DNA of 64,000 nucleotides, from NCBI RefSeq assembly GCF_010729665.1, contig NZ_AP022610.1, forward strand, positions 2,170,001-2,234,000. The letters are read 5' to 3'. Origin of the DNA: Mycolicibacterium madagascariense (GTDB lineage Bacteria; Actinomycetota; Actinomycetes; Mycobacteriales; Mycobacteriaceae). Shown piece after piece: positions 45,192 through 55,929 of this stretch (the first letter of the stretch is position 1; each line of letters opens with the position of its first letter). The position numbers and the translations under genes were made by a program. The notes under the pieces are model-generated. The model was not told the DNA's origin, did no database searches, and was given only the letters and a program-made list of their open reading frames with translations.

Positions 45192-47435
45192 ATGAGCGTC
45201 GCACTCACCGATCGGCTCGACCGCGTCGTGGGCGCGAAGGCGGCCGACGCCCTCGAGGAGCACTTCGGCATCCTCACCGTCGACGACCTGCTGCGGCACT
45301 ACCCGCGCCGCTACAGCCAGGGCATGTCGGTGCTCGAGGACGGGTGGGAGCCCCCCGAGGAGGGTGAGCACGTCACGTTCGTCGACGTCATCGCCAAGGC
45401 CGACGTCCGGTGGACCAACCGCCAGCCCAAGCGCGAGTTCCTCGTCATCACCCTGAAGAACAGCAAGCCCAAGGTGACGGCCACGTTCTTCAACGCGAGA
45501 TGGACCAAGAACATCCTGGTTCCCAAGACGCGGCTGATGCTCTCCGGCGAGGTCGGATTCTTCAACGGCACCATGCAGCTGACGCATCCTGCGTTCCTCG
45601 TCCTCGAGGGTGCCGGGGAGGGCAAGGGCAGCAAGTCGCTGGCCAAGATCGCCGAGACGTCGCGGGAGCCGGATGGCGCGCTGTCCCTGGAGGGTTTTCA
45701 GCGCGACTACTTCCCGATCTACCCGGCGTCGGCCAAGGTTCAGAGCTGGGACCTCTACGCGTGCGTGCGCCAGGTGCTCGCCGTCCTGGACCCCATCGAG
45801 GATCCGCTGCCCGAATCCGTGGTGCGCCAACGTCATCTGATGTCCGAGGACGAGGCGCTGCGGGCGATCCACCTCGCCGAGAAGCCGGAGGACAGGGAGC
45901 GCGCACGGGAGCGCCTCGCCTTCGACGAGGCGGTGGGCCTGCAGTGGGCGCTGGTGGAGCGCAGGCACGGGGCGCTCAGCGAGACGGGTCCGCCCGCACC
46001 CTCGCGGGACGACGGGGTGGCCGCCGCGGTCGCGCGTCAGCTGCCCTTCGAGCTGACGGCCGGTCAGCGCGCCGTGCTGGAGGTCGTGACCGCCGAGCTC
46101 GCCGAGACCAAGCCGATGCACCGCATGCTGCAGGGCGAGGTGGGTTCGGGCAAGACGATCGTCTCGGTGCTGGCGATGGCCCAGATGGTCGACGCGGGGT
46201 ACCAGTGCGCACTGCTGGCGCCGACGGAAGTGCTTGCCGCCCAACACGAACGGTCGATCCGCAGCGTCCTCGGTCCACTGGCCATGGCCGGTGAACTCGG
46301 CGGGGCGGACGGCGCGATCGGGGTCGCACTGCTCACCGGATCCATGACGGCACAGCGCAAGCGTCAGGTCCGCGAGCAGGTCGCCAGCGGTCACGCGGGC
46401 ATCGTCATCGGCACCCATGCGCTGCTGCAGGACGCCGTCGAGTTCCACAACCTGGGGATGGTCGTCGTCGACGAGCAGCACCGCTTCGGGGTCGAGCAGC
46501 GGGATCGCTTGCGCGCCAAGGCCGTTGGCGACGTCACCCCGCATCTGCTGGTGATGACGGCGACGCCGATCCCGCGCACGGTCGCGCTGACCGTCTACGG
46601 CGACCTGGAGACCTCGGTGCTGCGGGAGCTGCCCCGCGGCAGGCAGCCGATCGCCACCAACACCATCTTCGTGGGTCAGCGGCCGACGTGGTTGCAGCGT
46701 GCGTGGCAGCGCATCGTCGAAGAGGTCACCGCGGGCAGGCAGGCCTACGTCGTCGCCTCGCGCATCGACGAGGACGACGGCAAGGAACCCGGGCGGAAGA
46801 AGGCGGGCCGCGAACCGGGCCCACCCGTGACGACGGTCGTCGAGCAGTACGAGCGCCTCGGGCAGGGGCCACTGAAGGGGTTGCGCCTCGGCCTGATGCA
46901 CGGCCGGCTCTCCGGCGACGAGAAGGACGCCGTCATGTCGGCGTTCCGCGCCGGTGACATCGACGTCCTGGTGTGCACGACGGTCATCGAGGTCGGCGTC
47001 GACGTTCCCAACGCGACCGTGATGGTCGTGCTCGACGCTGACCGTTTCGGCATCAGTCAGCTGCACCAGCTGCGCGGGCGGATCGGCCGCGGCGAGCACC
47101 CCAGCCTGTGCCTGCTGGCCACCAACCTCCCCGAGGACTCCCGGGCCGGCGCGCGGCTCAAGGCCGTCGCCTCGACCCTCGACGGCTTCGAACTCGCCGA
47201 CCTCGATCTCGCCGAGCGCCGCGAGGGTGACGTGCTCGGTCTGACGCAGTCCGGCAGGCCCATCACGTTGCGCCTGCTGTCACTGCACGAGCACCGCGAG
47301 CTCATCGAGTCCGCCCGTGCGTTCGCCGAGTCGGTGTACGAGGCCGACCCGCGGCTGGCCCGTCACCCCGGCATCGCCATGCTGGCCGCCCCCTTCGCCG
47401 AGACCGAGCGCGTCGAGTACCTGGACAAGGCGTGA
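45192..47435 (+). CDS. recG: ATP-dependent DNA helicase RecG
   Basis: Remodels stalled replication forks and Holliday junctions. 747 residues. N-terminal wedge/OB domain (VDDLLRHYPRRYSQGMSVLEDG), Walker A in MLQGEVGSGKTIVSVLAMAQM (about residue 321), DEQH box in VVVDEQHRFGVEQRDRL, TATPIPRT, and the C-terminal helicase motifs VCTTVIEVGVDVPNATVMVV and QLHQLRGRIGRG. About 30 residues after the FakA-like gene end; the stop overlaps the HNH gene start. Confidence 0.96.
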   Translation: MSVALTDRLDRVVGAKAADALEEHFGILTVDDLLRHYPRRYSQGMSVLEDGWEPPEEGEHVTFVDVIAKADVRWTNRQPKREFLVITLKNSKPKVTATFFNARWTKNILVPKTRLMLSGEVGFFNGTMQLTHPAFLVLEGAGEGKGSKSLAKIAETSREPDGALSLEGFQRDYFPIYPASAKVQSWDLYACVRQVLAVLDPIEDPLPESVVRQRHLMSEDEALRAIHLAEKPEDRERARERLAFDEAVGLQWALVERRHGALSETGPPAPSRDDGVAAAVARQLPFELTAGQRAVLEVVTAELAETKPMHRMLQGEVGSGKTIVSVLAMAQMVDAGYQCALLAPTEVLAAQHERSIRSVLGPLAMAGELGGADGAIGVALLTGSMTAQRKRQVREQVASGHAGIVIGTHALLQDAVEFHNLGMVVVDEQHRFGVEQRDRLRAKAVGDVTPHLLVMTATPIPRTVALTVYGDLETSVLRELPRGRQPIATNTIFVGQRPTWLQRAWQRIVEEVTAGRQAYVVASRIDEDDGKEPGRKKAGREPGPPVTTVVEQYERLGQGPLKGLRLGLMHGRLSGDEKDAVMSAFRAGDIDVLVCTTVIEVGVDVPNATVMVVLDADRFGISQLHQLRGRIGRGEHPSLCLLATNLPEDSRAGARLKAVASTLDGFELADLDLAERREGDVLGLTQSGRPITLRLLSLHEHRELIESARAFAESVYEADPRLARHPGIAMLAAPFAETERVEYLDKA

Positions 47436-48133
47436 GACGGACGGTCTACGCCGTGGCGGCGGTGGCCGTCGCGATCCTGGTCGCCGTGCAGGTCACCTCC
47501 GACCGCCACCGCAGCGACCCCGCCGTCGCCGGAGCCGAGGTGCCGACCGTGGCCGTGGGCGCCGACGTCCTCGCGGGCATCGCGGTGATACCCGAACGCA
47601 TCCACGACCACGACTACCGGCGCGCGGCCTTCGGTGACGCCTGGACTGACGACACCTCCGCGCCGGGCGGGCACGACGGCTGCGACACCCGCGACGACGT
47701 CCTGAACCGGGACCTCGTCGACAAGACCTTCACCTCGACCGCCAGATGCCCGACGGCGGTGGCCACCGGCACGCTGCACGACCCGTACACCAACGCCGTC
47801 ATCCACTTCACCAGGGGCAACCAGACCGGCGCCTCGGTCCAGATCGACCACATCGTGCCGTTGGCGCTGGCCTGGGACCTGGGCGCCCGCGCCTGGCCGG
47901 CCGACGAGCGCACGCGCTTCGCCAACGATCCGGCCAACCTGCTGGCGGTGCAGGGCAGGGCCAACCAAGACAAGGGTGACAAGGAACCGGCGAACTGGAT
48001 GCCGCCGAACCACGCCTTCTGGTGTCAGTACGCGGTGCAGTTCGCGGCCGTGCTGCGGGGTTACGCGCTGCCGGTCGACGAGCGGTCGGCGACCAAGCTG
48101 CGCGCGGCCGCGGCCACCTGCCCGACGGGCTAG
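47432..48133 (+). CDS. Secreted HNH-type endonuclease (Rv2972c-like)
   Basis: 233 residues from GTG 47432, overlapping the recG stop by four bases (GTGA). The N-terminus [20 protein letters not shown] is an uncleaved anchor or signal peptide. The C-terminal half has the HNH core [42 protein letters not shown] with the second metal ligands, and [15 protein letters not shown]; this is the DUF1524/GmrSD-C-like nuclease form. Cysteines in DGCDTR and ARCPTA, plus late ones, suggest disulfides outside the cell. Being coupled to the cytoplasmic helicase RecG is odd; role unknown. Confidence 0.82.
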   Translation: MRRTVYAVAAVAVAILVAVQVTSDRHRSDPAVAGAEVPTVAVGADVLAGIAVIPERIHDHDYRRAAFGDAWTDDTSAPGGHDGCDTRDDVLNRDLVDKTFTSTARCPTAVATGTLHDPYTNAVIHFTRGNQTGASVQIDHIVPLALAWDLGARAWPADERTRFANDPANLLAVQGRANQDKGDKEPANWMPPNHAFWCQYAVQFAAVLRGYALPVDERSATKLRAAAATCPTG

Positions 48134-48981
48134 GTGCCGGTGTAGGTCGCGGGGTCGGGCCGGAAGCGGGTGCCCTCGTCGAGGCCGTTGAGCGCGTCCA
48201 TGTGCGCGGTCGTCAGCTCGAAGTCGAACACGTCGGCGTTCTCGACGATGCGCTCCGGGGTTGCCGAGCGCGGGATGACCACGTTGCCGAGTTGCAGGCT
48301 CCAGCGGATGAGCACCTGAGCGGGTGACTTGCCGTACTCGGCGGCGACCGACGTCACCGTCGGGTTGTCCAGCAGGCGTCCGACGCCCAGCGGACCGTAG
48401 GCCTCGGTGACGATGTCATGTTCGGCGTTCGCCGCCCGCAGCTCGGACTGATTGAGCAGCGGGTGCAGCTCGATCTGGTTGATGGCGGGCGCGCTGAAGG
48501 ACAGGTCGATGACGTTCGACAGGTCCTCGGCCGAGAAGTTGCATACGCCGATCGACTTGGCCAGGCCGTCTTCGCGCAGCTTCAGCATGCCGCCCCAGCT
48601 GTGCATGTAGGCGCCGGGGTCACCGCCGGGCCAGTGGATGAGGTAGGCGTCCACGTAGTCGGTGCCGAGCCGTTCGAGGCTGACCCGGCAGGCGTCCTGC
48701 GCGGCGCGGAAGCCGTGGTCGGCGGTGGCCAGCTTGGTGGTCAGGAAGATCTCCGCGCGGGGGATGCCCGACGCCGCGACGGCCCGTCCGACCGCCGCTT
48801 CGTTGCCGTAGGCGGACGCGGTGTCGATCAGCCGGATGCCGATCTCGAGTGCGGTTGCTACCGCGCGCTCGGTCTCCGCGTCCGACAGCTCGCCCACGCC
48901 GATCCCGAGCGACGGAATGCTGTTCTCGTCGTTGAGGCCCACCGCTGGAATCGGACTGGGAGTCCTTGCCGCCGAAGTCAT
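48130..48981 (-). CDS. Aldo/keto reductase (Rv2971-like)
   Basis: 283 residues. NADPH-dependent carbonyl reductase of the AKR5-like group. Catalytic tetrad: Asp in [12 protein letters not shown] (Tyr is the Y of that motif), Lys in FLTTKLAT, His in [11 protein letters not shown]; cofactor site [17 protein letters not shown]. Second of two tandem paralogues on the minus strand, five bases after the other. The M. smegmatis counterpart has been studied structurally; physiological substrate uncertain. Confidence 0.92.
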   Translation of the reverse strand: MTSAARTPSPIPAVGLNDENSIPSLGIGVGELSDAETERAVATALEIGIRLIDTASAYGNEAAVGRAVAASGIPRAEIFLTTKLATADHGFRAAQDACRVSLERLGTDYVDAYLIHWPGGDPGAYMHSWGGMLKLREDGLAKSIGVCNFSAEDLSNVIDLSFSAPAINQIELHPLLNQSELRAANAEHDIVTEAYGPLGVGRLLDNPTVTSVAAEYGKSPAQVLIRWSLQLGNVVIPRSATPERIVENADVFDFELTTAHMDALNGLDEGTRFRPDPATYTGT

Positions 48982-48986
48982 GTCAC

Positions 48987-49844
48987 CTACCCTGTGAAGT
49001 TGAACGTGCGTGGATCGGGACCCAGCCGGGTGCCGTCCTCGAGCTCGGCGATGGACGCCAGGTCCTGCTCGCTGAGCTCGAAGTCGAACACGTCGAAGTT
49101 GCTCGCAATTCTCTCCGGGTTCACCGATTTCGGGATGACGATATTACCGAGCTGGACGTGCCACCTAATCAGGATCTGTGCAGGCGTCTTCCCGTGGTGC
49201 TCGCCGATCGCGACGACGCGGGGATTCTCCAGCAGCGAGCCCTGCCCCAGCGGGCTCCAGGCTTCGGTCGCGATGCCGAGGCGGGCGTGCACCTCGCGCA
49301 ACTCCTGCTGGGGGAGCAGGGGGTGCAGCTCGATCTGGTTGACCGCGGGCACGATTCCCGTCTCGTCGATCAGCACGTCGAGGTGTTCGGGCTCGAAGTT
49401 GCTCACCCCAATGGAGCGAATGCGGCCCTGGTCACGCAGGTGGGCGAACGCCCGGAAGGTGTCGACGAAGGCGTTCACCTCGGGTAGCGGCCAGTGGATG
49501 AGATAGAGGTCGAGGTAGTCGAGCCCGAGCTTGTCCATGCTGGCGTCGAACGCCCGCAGTGTCGTGTCGTAGCCCTGCTCGGAGTTCCAGAGCTTGGTCA
49601 CGACGTAGAGGTCGTTGCGGGCGATGCCCGAGGTCATCGCCGCCGATAGCGCGTGGCCAACCTCGGCTTCGTTGCCATACGCCGCCGCGGTGTCGACGTG
49701 CCGATACCCTGCATCCAGCGCGGCGCCGACCGCCCGTTCGGTGTCACCGGGCGGGGTCTGCCACACGCCGAGGCCGATCGCCGGTATGGAATGACCGTCG
49801 TTCAGCGCAATCGAGGGAACCGATGGGTGCGAAGGAGAAGCCAT
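48987..49844 (-). CDS. Aldo/keto reductase, tandem paralogue
   Basis: 285 residues from ATG 49844. Same tetrad as its neighbour: [30 protein letters not shown], and cofactor loop [25 protein letters not shown]. The pair share roughly half their residues by eye, so this is a gene duplication; M. tuberculosis keeps only one. Its start codon overlaps the start codon of lipN on the other strand (CATG at 49842-49845), so its promoter must lie inside the lipN coding sequence. Confidence 0.92.
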   Translation of the reverse strand: MASPSHPSVPSIALNDGHSIPAIGLGVWQTPPGDTERAVGAALDAGYRHVDTAAAYGNEAEVGHALSAAMTSGIARNDLYVVTKLWNSEQGYDTTLRAFDASMDKLGLDYLDLYLIHWPLPEVNAFVDTFRAFAHLRDQGRIRSIGVSNFEPEHLDVLIDETGIVPAVNQIELHPLLPQQELREVHARLGIATEAWSPLGQGSLLENPRVVAIGEHHGKTPAQILIRWHVQLGNIVIPKSVNPERIASNFDVFDFELSEQDLASIAELEDGTRLGPDPRTFNFTG

Positions 49845-50997
49845 GACGAGGAGTCTGCCAGTCGAGGGAGCGTCGCCGGCAGGCGCGGCACCGGTACCGC
49901 ACGCCGAGGTGGGTCGGCCCAGCCCCCGCCGCCTGGCGGTCCTCAACGCCTCCAGCCGCGTGATGCTGCGGCTGCTGCCGCGACTGCCCGACGCCGTCAA
50001 GCGCCTCCTGCTCGGCCGTCGCACGGTAACAATCGACGGCAACACGCTCGACACGACACTGCAGTTCATGCTGACCGCGCAACGTTCGGCCGGCATCTCC
50101 GGGCTGGTCGCCAGCGACGACGTCGACGTCGCCCGCACGCAGTTGCGCACCCTGTCGGCGATGATCGACGCCGGCATCGTCGTCGGCGTGCGGGACACGT
50201 CGGTCCCCGGTCCCGCGGGCCCGCTCCCGGCCCGGCACTACACGCCGGTCTCCGGGACGTCGGGCGACCCTGCGCTGCTGGTCTTCTTCCACGGCGGCGG
50301 CTTCGTCGTCGGCGATCTCGACACCCACGACGACCTGTGCCGCCTGATCTGCCGCGACGCCGGGGTCCAGGTCCTGGCGATCGACTACCGGCTCGCCCCC
50401 GAGCATCCGGCGCCGGCGGCGATCGACGACTGCTACGCGGCCTACCGGTGGGCGCTGGAGCACGCCGGCGAGCTCGGCGCCGACCCGGCGCGGGTGGCGG
50501 TCGGCGGTGACAGCGCGGGCGGCAACCTCTCGGCGGTCGTGTGCCAGCTGGCCCGCCAGGACGGCGTGCCCCTGCCGGTCCTGCAGCTGCTCATCTACCC
50601 GGCCACCAACTTCGCGGCCGACACCAGGTCCAAGACGCTCTTCGCCGACGGCTTCTTCCTCACCAAGCGCGACATGGACTGGTTCAGGGACAACTACCTG
50701 GCCGGCTCCCCACTGGCGCTCGACGACCCGCGGATCTCACCGCTGCTGGCCGAGGACCTCTCCGGGTTGCCGCCGGCGATGGTGCTCACGGGGGGCTTCG
50801 ATCCGCTGCGCGACGAAGGCAATCAGTACGCCGACGCCCTCGCCGCGGCGGGCGTCCCGGTCGACCACCGGCAGTTCGGTCCGCTGGTGCACGGATTCGC
50901 CAACTTCTTCCCGCTCGGCGGCGCCAGCGCCACCGGCACCGCGGAGATGGTGTCCGCCCTGCGGGCACACCTGAGCCGGGCCGCCGGGAGCCGCTGA
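49843..50997 (+). CDS. lipN: Esterase/lipase LipN (hormone-sensitive lipase family)
   Basis: 384 residues from ATG 49843; AAGGAGA five bases upstream lies within the reductase gene. Alpha/beta hydrolase with oxyanion motif FFHGGGFVVGDLDTHD (His150) and nucleophile in VGGDSAGGNLSAVV (Ser224), then Asp in GGFDPLRDEGN and His in LVHGFANFFP. A helical cap of about 110 residues precedes the core. Acts on short-chain esters in the M. tuberculosis orthologue Rv2970c. Confidence 0.92.
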   Translation: MTRSLPVEGASPAGAAPVPHAEVGRPSPRRLAVLNASSRVMLRLLPRLPDAVKRLLLGRRTVTIDGNTLDTTLQFMLTAQRSAGISGLVASDDVDVARTQLRTLSAMIDAGIVVGVRDTSVPGPAGPLPARHYTPVSGTSGDPALLVFFHGGGFVVGDLDTHDDLCRLICRDAGVQVLAIDYRLAPEHPAPAAIDDCYAAYRWALEHAGELGADPARVAVGGDSAGGNLSAVVCQLARQDGVPLPVLQLLIYPATNFAADTRSKTLFADGFFLTKRDMDWFRDNYLAGSPLALDDPRISPLLAEDLSGLPPAMVLTGGFDPLRDEGNQYADALAAAGVPVDHRQFGPLVHGFANFFPLGGASATGTAEMVSALRAHLSRAAGSR

Positions 50998-51007
50998 ACG
51001 CCGCCGG

Positions 51008-51013
51008 TACCCT
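51008..51013 (+). promoter_or_regulatory. -10 element for leaderless dsbA-like gene
   Basis: TACCCT ends 6 bases before the GTG at 51020. Confidence 0.55.
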
Positions 51014-51019
51014 TGTGCC

Positions 51020-51850
51020 GTGGCCACGAAAACCAAGAAGAACGCCAGCTACGACCTGAAGGCGGCGGACCGCAGGCGCAACATCCTCATTCAGGTCGGG
51101 CTCACGGCGATCGTGGTGATCTTCGCGGTCGTGCTCGTCGTCTACATCGTGTCGTCGGGCAAGGACAAGACCGCGGGCGCCGCGGGCCAGGGCAAGGCGA
51201 TTCGCGCCGAGACGAGCAACGTCATCACCAAGCCGGGCACCTCCGAGCCCAAGGCCGTGCTGTCGATGTACGAGGACTTCCTGTGCCCCGTCTGCGGCAA
51301 CTTCGAGCAGACGTTCGGCCCCACGATCAACAAGCTCATCGACACCGGTGCGATAGCCGCGGACTACAACATGGTCGCGATCCTCGACCGTCCGACCAAC
51401 CAGGACTACTCGTCGCGGGCCGGTGCGGCCGCCTACTGCGTGGCGGACGCGGACACGACGCCCGACAAGCAGGTCTTCCGCCGGTTCCACGCCGCGCTGT
51501 ACGCCCAGCAGCCCAGCGAGACGGGCACGACGTTCCCCACCAACGCCCAGCTCATCGAGACCGCGCGGCAGGCCGGCGTCGTCGGCTCGGTGCCCGAGTG
51601 CGTCAACAGCGGCAAGTACCTGGACACCGTGAAGGGCCTGGCCGCGGCCAGCAACGTCAACGCGACGCCCACCATCCGCATCAACGGCGAGGACTACACG
51701 CCGACGACGCCGGACGCCCTGATCGCCAAGATCAAGACGATCACCGGTGACGTCCCCGGCCTGACCGCGGCGCCCGCCGCCCCCGTTCCGCCCGCCCAGG
51801 GCGGCGCGCAGGCCCCGGCGCTCGCCCCGAATCCGACGCCGACGTCGTGA
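51020..51850 (+). CDS. DsbA-like thiol:disulfide oxidoreductase, membrane-anchored
   Basis: 276 residues from GTG 51020. Membrane helix ILIQVGLTAIVVIFAVVLVVYIV (about residues 25-47) anchors an extracytoplasmic thioredoxin fold with active site DFLCPVCGNFE (C89/C92) and cis-Pro loop NATPTIRING. The extra cysteines AYCVAD and PECVNS probably form a structural disulfide. A Pro/Ala tail ends the protein. The stop overlaps the VKOR start (GTGA), fitting an oxidase-regenerator pair for folding exported proteins (Rv2969c-Rv2968c). Confidence 0.93.
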   Translation: MATKTKKNASYDLKAADRRRNILIQVGLTAIVVIFAVVLVVYIVSSGKDKTAGAAGQGKAIRAETSNVITKPGTSEPKAVLSMYEDFLCPVCGNFEQTFGPTINKLIDTGAIAADYNMVAILDRPTNQDYSSRAGAAAYCVADADTTPDKQVFRRFHAALYAQQPSETGTTFPTNAQLIETARQAGVVGSVPECVNSGKYLDTVKGLAAASNVNATPTIRINGEDYTPTTPDALIAKIKTITGDVPGLTAAPAAPVPPAQGGAQAPALAPNPTPTS

Positions 51851-52476
51851 CCGTCGATGCGGCGGGGGAGACGGCCTCCCTCGAACGCGACGAGCGCACC
51901 CCCTCGCCGACGGTGCGTCCCGCCAGCGCGGCCTGGGTGCTGATCGCCGGCGCCATCGGTCTGATCGCGGCCATCACGCTGACGATCGAGAAGATCAAGC
52001 TGCTACAGAATCCCGCCTACGTGCCGTCCTGCAGCATCAACCCCGTGCTGTCGTGCGGCTCGGTGATGGTGACGCCGCAGGCGGCGGCGTTCGGGTTCCC
52101 CAACCCGCTCATCGGGATCGCGGCGTTCGCGGTGGTGGTCGTGACCGGCGTGCTGGTGGTCGCGAAAGTGCGCCTGCCGCAATGGTATTGGGTCGGCCTG
52201 GCGGTGGGCACGCTGCTCGGCGCAGTCTTCGTGCACTGGTTGATCTATCAGAGCCTCTACGTCATCGGCGCGCTGTGTCCTTACTGCATGGTGGTGTGGT
52301 CGGTGACCATTCCGCTGCTGGTCGTGGTGACGTCGATCGCGCTGAGGCCGTTGGCGCACAACGGTTTTGCGCGGGTGCTGTACCAGTGGCGCTGGTCGCT
52401 GGTGGCGCTGTGGTTCACCGGGCTGATCCTGCTGATCCTGGTCCGGTTCTGGAACTACTGGTCGACCCTGATCTAG
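51847..52476 (+). CDS. VKOR-family disulfide-generating membrane protein
   Basis: 209 residues, five membrane segments. Redox centre ALCPYCMVVWS (C144/C147) and the loop pair CSINPVLSC (C62/C70) that passes electrons from the DsbA partner to quinone. A conserved Ser in the first loop and an N-terminal acidic tail are present. Replaces DsbB in mycobacteria. Coupled to the dsbA-like gene. Confidence 0.94.
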   Translation: MTVDAAGETASLERDERTPSPTVRPASAAWVLIAGAIGLIAAITLTIEKIKLLQNPAYVPSCSINPVLSCGSVMVTPQAAAFGFPNPLIGIAAFAVVVVTGVLVVAKVRLPQWYWVGLAVGTLLGAVFVHWLIYQSLYVIGALCPYCMVVWSVTIPLLVVVTSIALRPLAHNGFARVLYQWRWSLVALWFTGLILLILVRFWNYWSTLI

Positions 52477-52492
52477 CCCGACCGACGCGCGA

Positions 52493-52498
52493 TAGGGT
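52493..52498 (+). promoter_or_regulatory. -10 element for leaderless pca
   Basis: TAGGGT ends 5 bases before the GTG at 52504, the tightest spacing in the set. Confidence 0.4.
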
Positions 52499-52503
52499 AG
52501 CGC

Positions 52504-55500
52504 GTGATCTCCAAACTCCTGGTCGCCAATCGCGGCGAGATAGCCATCCGCGCGTTCCGTGCGGCGTACGAGCTGGGCATCGCCACGGTGGCGGTGTATG
52601 CCTACGAGGACCGCAATTCCCCGCACCGGTTGAAGGCCGACGAGTCCTACCAGATCGGTGAGCCGGGCCATCCCGTGCGGTCCTACCTGTCGATCGACGA
52701 GATCATCCGGGTGGCGCGCGACGCCGGCGTCGACGCGGTGTACCCCGGCTACGGATTCCTCTCGGAGAACCCCGAACTCGCGGCCGCGTGCCAGGCGGCG
52801 GGCATCACGTTCGTCGGGCCGGGTGCGCACGTGCTGGAGCTCACCGGGAACAAGGCCAGGGCGATCGCGGCGGCGCGCGAGGCCGGTCTGCCGGTGCTGG
52901 CGTCCTCGGAGCCGTCGGTGTCGGTCGAGGATCTGGTCGCCGCGTCGGAGGCGATGAGCTTTCCGCTCTTCGTCAAGGCGGTGTCCGGTGGCGGCGGGCG
53001 CGGCATGCGGCGCGTCGCCGATCCCGGGTCGCTGGCCGAAGCGATCGAGGCGGCCAGCCGCGAGGCGGAGTCGGCGTTCGGGGATGCCAGCGTGTATCTC
53101 GAACAGGCCGTGCTCAATCCGCGGCACATCGAGGTGCAGATCCTCGCCGACGCCAAGGGCGACGTCATCCACCTCTACGAGCGGGACTGCAGCGTGCAGC
53201 GGCGGCACCAGAAGGTCATCGAGCTCGCGCCCGCTCCCAATCTGCCCGAGGACTTGCGGGCCAGGATGTGCGCCGACGCGGTCGCCTTCGCGCGCCAGAT
53301 CGGGTACTCGTGCGCGGGCACCGTGGAGTTCCTGCTCGACGAGCGCGGCCACCACGTCTTCATCGAGATGAATCCGCGGATCCAGGTGGAGCACACCGTC
53401 ACCGAGGAGATCACCGACGTCGACCTGGTGGCCAGTCAGCTGCGCATCGCGGCGGGGGAGACGCTGAACGACCTTGGTCTGAGCCAGGATTCGATTCAGA
53501 TCCGCGGCGCGGCCATGCAGTGCCGGATCACCACCGAGGACCCGGCCAAGGGCTTCCGACCCGACACCGGACGGATCACCGGCTACCGCTCACCGGGTGG
53601 GGCGGGAGTCCGCCTGGACGGCGGCACGAACCTCGGCGCGGAGATCGGCGCGCACTTCGACTCGATGCTGGTGAAGCTGACGTGCCGCGGGCGCGACTTC
53701 TCCATCGCGGTGGCCCGCGCGCGGCGGGCACTCGCCGAGTTCCGCATCCGGGGGGTGTCCACCAACATCCCGTTCCTGCTGTCGGTGGTCGACGACCCCG
53801 ACTTCCGGGCCGGTCGCGTCACGACGTCGTTCATCGACGAGCGACCCCAGCTGCTGACGGCGCACGCGTCGGCCGACCGCGGCACGAAGATCATCAACTA
53901 CCTGGCCGAGGTCACCGTCAACACGCCCTACGGCGACCGGGACCGGGTCTACCCGCAGGACAAGCTGCCCGAAGTCGACCTCGACGCGGTCCCACCCCCC
54001 GGCAGCAGGCAGCGGCTGATCCAGTTGGGCCCGGAGGGTTTCGCGGCGTGGCTGCGGGATTCGCCCGCGGTCGCCGTCACCGACACCACCTTCCGCGACG
54101 CGCACCAGTCGCTGCTCGCGACCAGGGTGCGCACCTCGGGGCTCGTGACCATCGCCCCCTACATCGCGCGGCTGACCCCCGAGTTGCTGTCCCTCGAATG
54201 CTGGGGCGGGGCGACGTACGACGTGGCGCTGCGGTTCCTCAAGGAGGATCCGTGGGAGCGGCTGGCGGCGCTGCGCGAAATGGTGCCCAACATCTGTCTG
54301 CAGATGCTGCTGCGGGGCCGAAACACCGTCGGATACACCCCGTATCCCGAGACGGTCACCGATGCCTTCGTCGAGCAGGCCACGGCCACCGGCATCGACG
54401 TGTTCCGCATCTTCGACGCGCTCAACAACGTCGAGTCGATGCGGCCGGCGATCGACGCCGTGCGCGCAACGGGATCCGCGGTGGCCGAGGTGGCGATGAG
54501 CTACACCGGTGACCTGTCCGATCCGGCCGAGACGCTCTACACGCTGGACTACTACCTCAAGCTGGCCGAGCAGATCGTCGACGCGGGCGCCCACGTGCTG
54601 GCGATCAAGGACATGGCGGGACTGCTGCGCGCGCCGGCGGCGAGCACGCTGGTCGCGGCCCTGCGCAGTCGCTTCGACCTGCCCGTGCACGTGCACACCC
54701 ACGACACCCCCGGCGGACAGTTGGCCACCTACGTCGCGGCGTGGCAGGCCGGTGCCAGCGCGGTCGACGGCGCGGCCGCCCCGCTGGCGGGTACGACGAG
54801 TCAGCCGTCGCTGTCCTCCATCGTCGCCGCGGCCGCGCACACCGGGTACGACACGGGGCTGTCGCTGCGGGCGGTCTGCGATCTGGAGCCGTACTGGGAG
54901 GCGTTGCGAAAGGTGTACGCGCCGTTCGACGTCGCGGCCAGTGGACCTCCCGCGCCGACGGGCCGGGTCTACTCCCACGAGATTCCCGGCGGGCAGCTGT
55001 CGAATCTGCGCCAGCAGGCGATCGCGCTCGGGTTGGGCAACCGGTTCGAGGACGTCGAGGACGCCTACGCCGGGGCCGACCGGATCCTCGGCCACCTCAT
55101 CAAGGTGACGCCGTCGAGCAAGGTCGTCGGCGACCTCGCGCTGGCGCTCGTCGGTGCGGGGATCACCGCCGACGAGTTCGCCGCCGACCCGGCGCGCTTC
55201 GACATCCCCGACTCCGTCGTCGGGTTCCTGCGGGGCGAGCTCGGCGACCCACCGGGCGGATGGCCGGAACCGTTGCGCACCAAGGCATTGCAGGGACGTT
55301 CGGCCGCCAGACCGGTGGCTGAGCTCAGTGCCGAGGACGAGGCGCTGCTCGCCACGGCGGGCACCGAGCGGCAGCGCACGCTCAACCGCCTGCTGTTCCC
55401 CGGTCCCACCAAGGAGTTCGAGACGCACCGCGAGGTCTACGGCGACACGTCGCGGCTGTCGGCCAACCAGTTCTTCTACGGGCTGCGCCGCGGTGACGAA

Positions 55501-55929
55501 CACCGCGTCCAGATCGACCGGGGCGTCGACCTCATCATCGGCTTGGAGGCGATCTCCGAACCCGACGAGCGCGGCCTGCGCACGGTGATGTGCATCCTGA
55601 ACGGGCAGCTGCGGCCGGTGGTCGTGCGCGACGAGAGCATCGCCGACACCGTGCCCGCGGCGGAGAAGGCCGACCGCACGAACCCCGATCACGTCGCCGC
55701 ACCGTTCGCGGGCGTGGTGACCGTCTCCGTCGCCGCAGGCGATCGGGTCGAGTCGGGACAGACCATCGCCACCATCGAGGCCATGAAGATGGAGGCCGCG
55801 ATCACCGCGCCGAAGGACGGCGTCGTCGCCCGCGTCGCGGTCGCCGACACCGCGCAGGTAGAGGGCGGCGACCTGCTGGCGGTGATCTCGGCTGCGGGGG
55901 CCGGCCCTGCCACCGGGGAGTCGCCCTGA
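52504..55929 (+). CDS. pca: Pyruvate carboxylase
   Basis: Makes oxaloacetate from pyruvate and bicarbonate; biotin and ATP dependent. 1141 residues from GTG 52504. Biotin carboxylase domain in the first 450 residues ([48 protein letters not shown]), carboxyltransferase domain starting near [17 protein letters not shown] (about residue 526) with the metal-binding HVHTHD, and a C-terminal carrier domain with biotin lysine 1095 in EAMKMEA. Single-chain form as in M. tuberculosis. Its stop overlaps the rsmD start. Confidence 0.97.
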   Translation: MISKLLVANRGEIAIRAFRAAYELGIATVAVYAYEDRNSPHRLKADESYQIGEPGHPVRSYLSIDEIIRVARDAGVDAVYPGYGFLSENPELAAACQAAGITFVGPGAHVLELTGNKARAIAAAREAGLPVLASSEPSVSVEDLVAASEAMSFPLFVKAVSGGGGRGMRRVADPGSLAEAIEAASREAESAFGDASVYLEQAVLNPRHIEVQILADAKGDVIHLYERDCSVQRRHQKVIELAPAPNLPEDLRARMCADAVAFARQIGYSCAGTVEFLLDERGHHVFIEMNPRIQVEHTVTEEITDVDLVASQLRIAAGETLNDLGLSQDSIQIRGAAMQCRITTEDPAKGFRPDTGRITGYRSPGGAGVRLDGGTNLGAEIGAHFDSMLVKLTCRGRDFSIAVARARRALAEFRIRGVSTNIPFLLSVVDDPDFRAGRVTTSFIDERPQLLTAHASADRGTKIINYLAEVTVNTPYGDRDRVYPQDKLPEVDLDAVPPPGSRQRLIQLGPEGFAAWLRDSPAVAVTDTTFRDAHQSLLATRVRTSGLVTIAPYIARLTPELLSLECWGGATYDVALRFLKEDPWERLAALREMVPNICLQMLLRGRNTVGYTPYPETVTDAFVEQATATGIDVFRIFDALNNVESMRPAIDAVRATGSAVAEVAMSYTGDLSDPAETLYTLDYYLKLAEQIVDAGAHVLAIKDMAGLLRAPAASTLVAALRSRFDLPVHVHTHDTPGGQLATYVAAWQAGASAVDGAAAPLAGTTSQPSLSSIVAAAAHTGYDTGLSLRAVCDLEPYWEALRKVYAPFDVAASGPPAPTGRVYSHEIPGGQLSNLRQQAIALGLGNRFEDVEDAYAGADRILGHLIKVTPSSKVVGDLALALVGAGITADEFAADPARFDIPDSVVGFLRGELGDPPGGWPEPLRTKALQGRSAARPVAELSAEDEALLATAGTERQRTLNRLLFPGPTKEFETHREVYGDTSRLSANQFFYGLRRGDEHRVQIDRGVDLIIGLEAISEPDERGLRTVMCILNGQLRPVVVRDESIADTVPAAEKADRTNPDHVAAPFAGVVTVSVAAGDRVESGQTIATIEAMKMEAAITAPKDGVVARVAVADTAQVEGGDLLAVISAAGAGPATGESP

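Noticed and set aside
53590..55692. 700-codon open frame antisense to pca
   Set aside because: Low-complexity shadow of the pyruvate carboxylase frame.
55590..55925. Extension of RsmD into pca from ATG 55590
   Set aside because: The added part is Arg/Gly-rich and out of frame with the conserved biotin carrier domain of pca, so it is not protein-coding.
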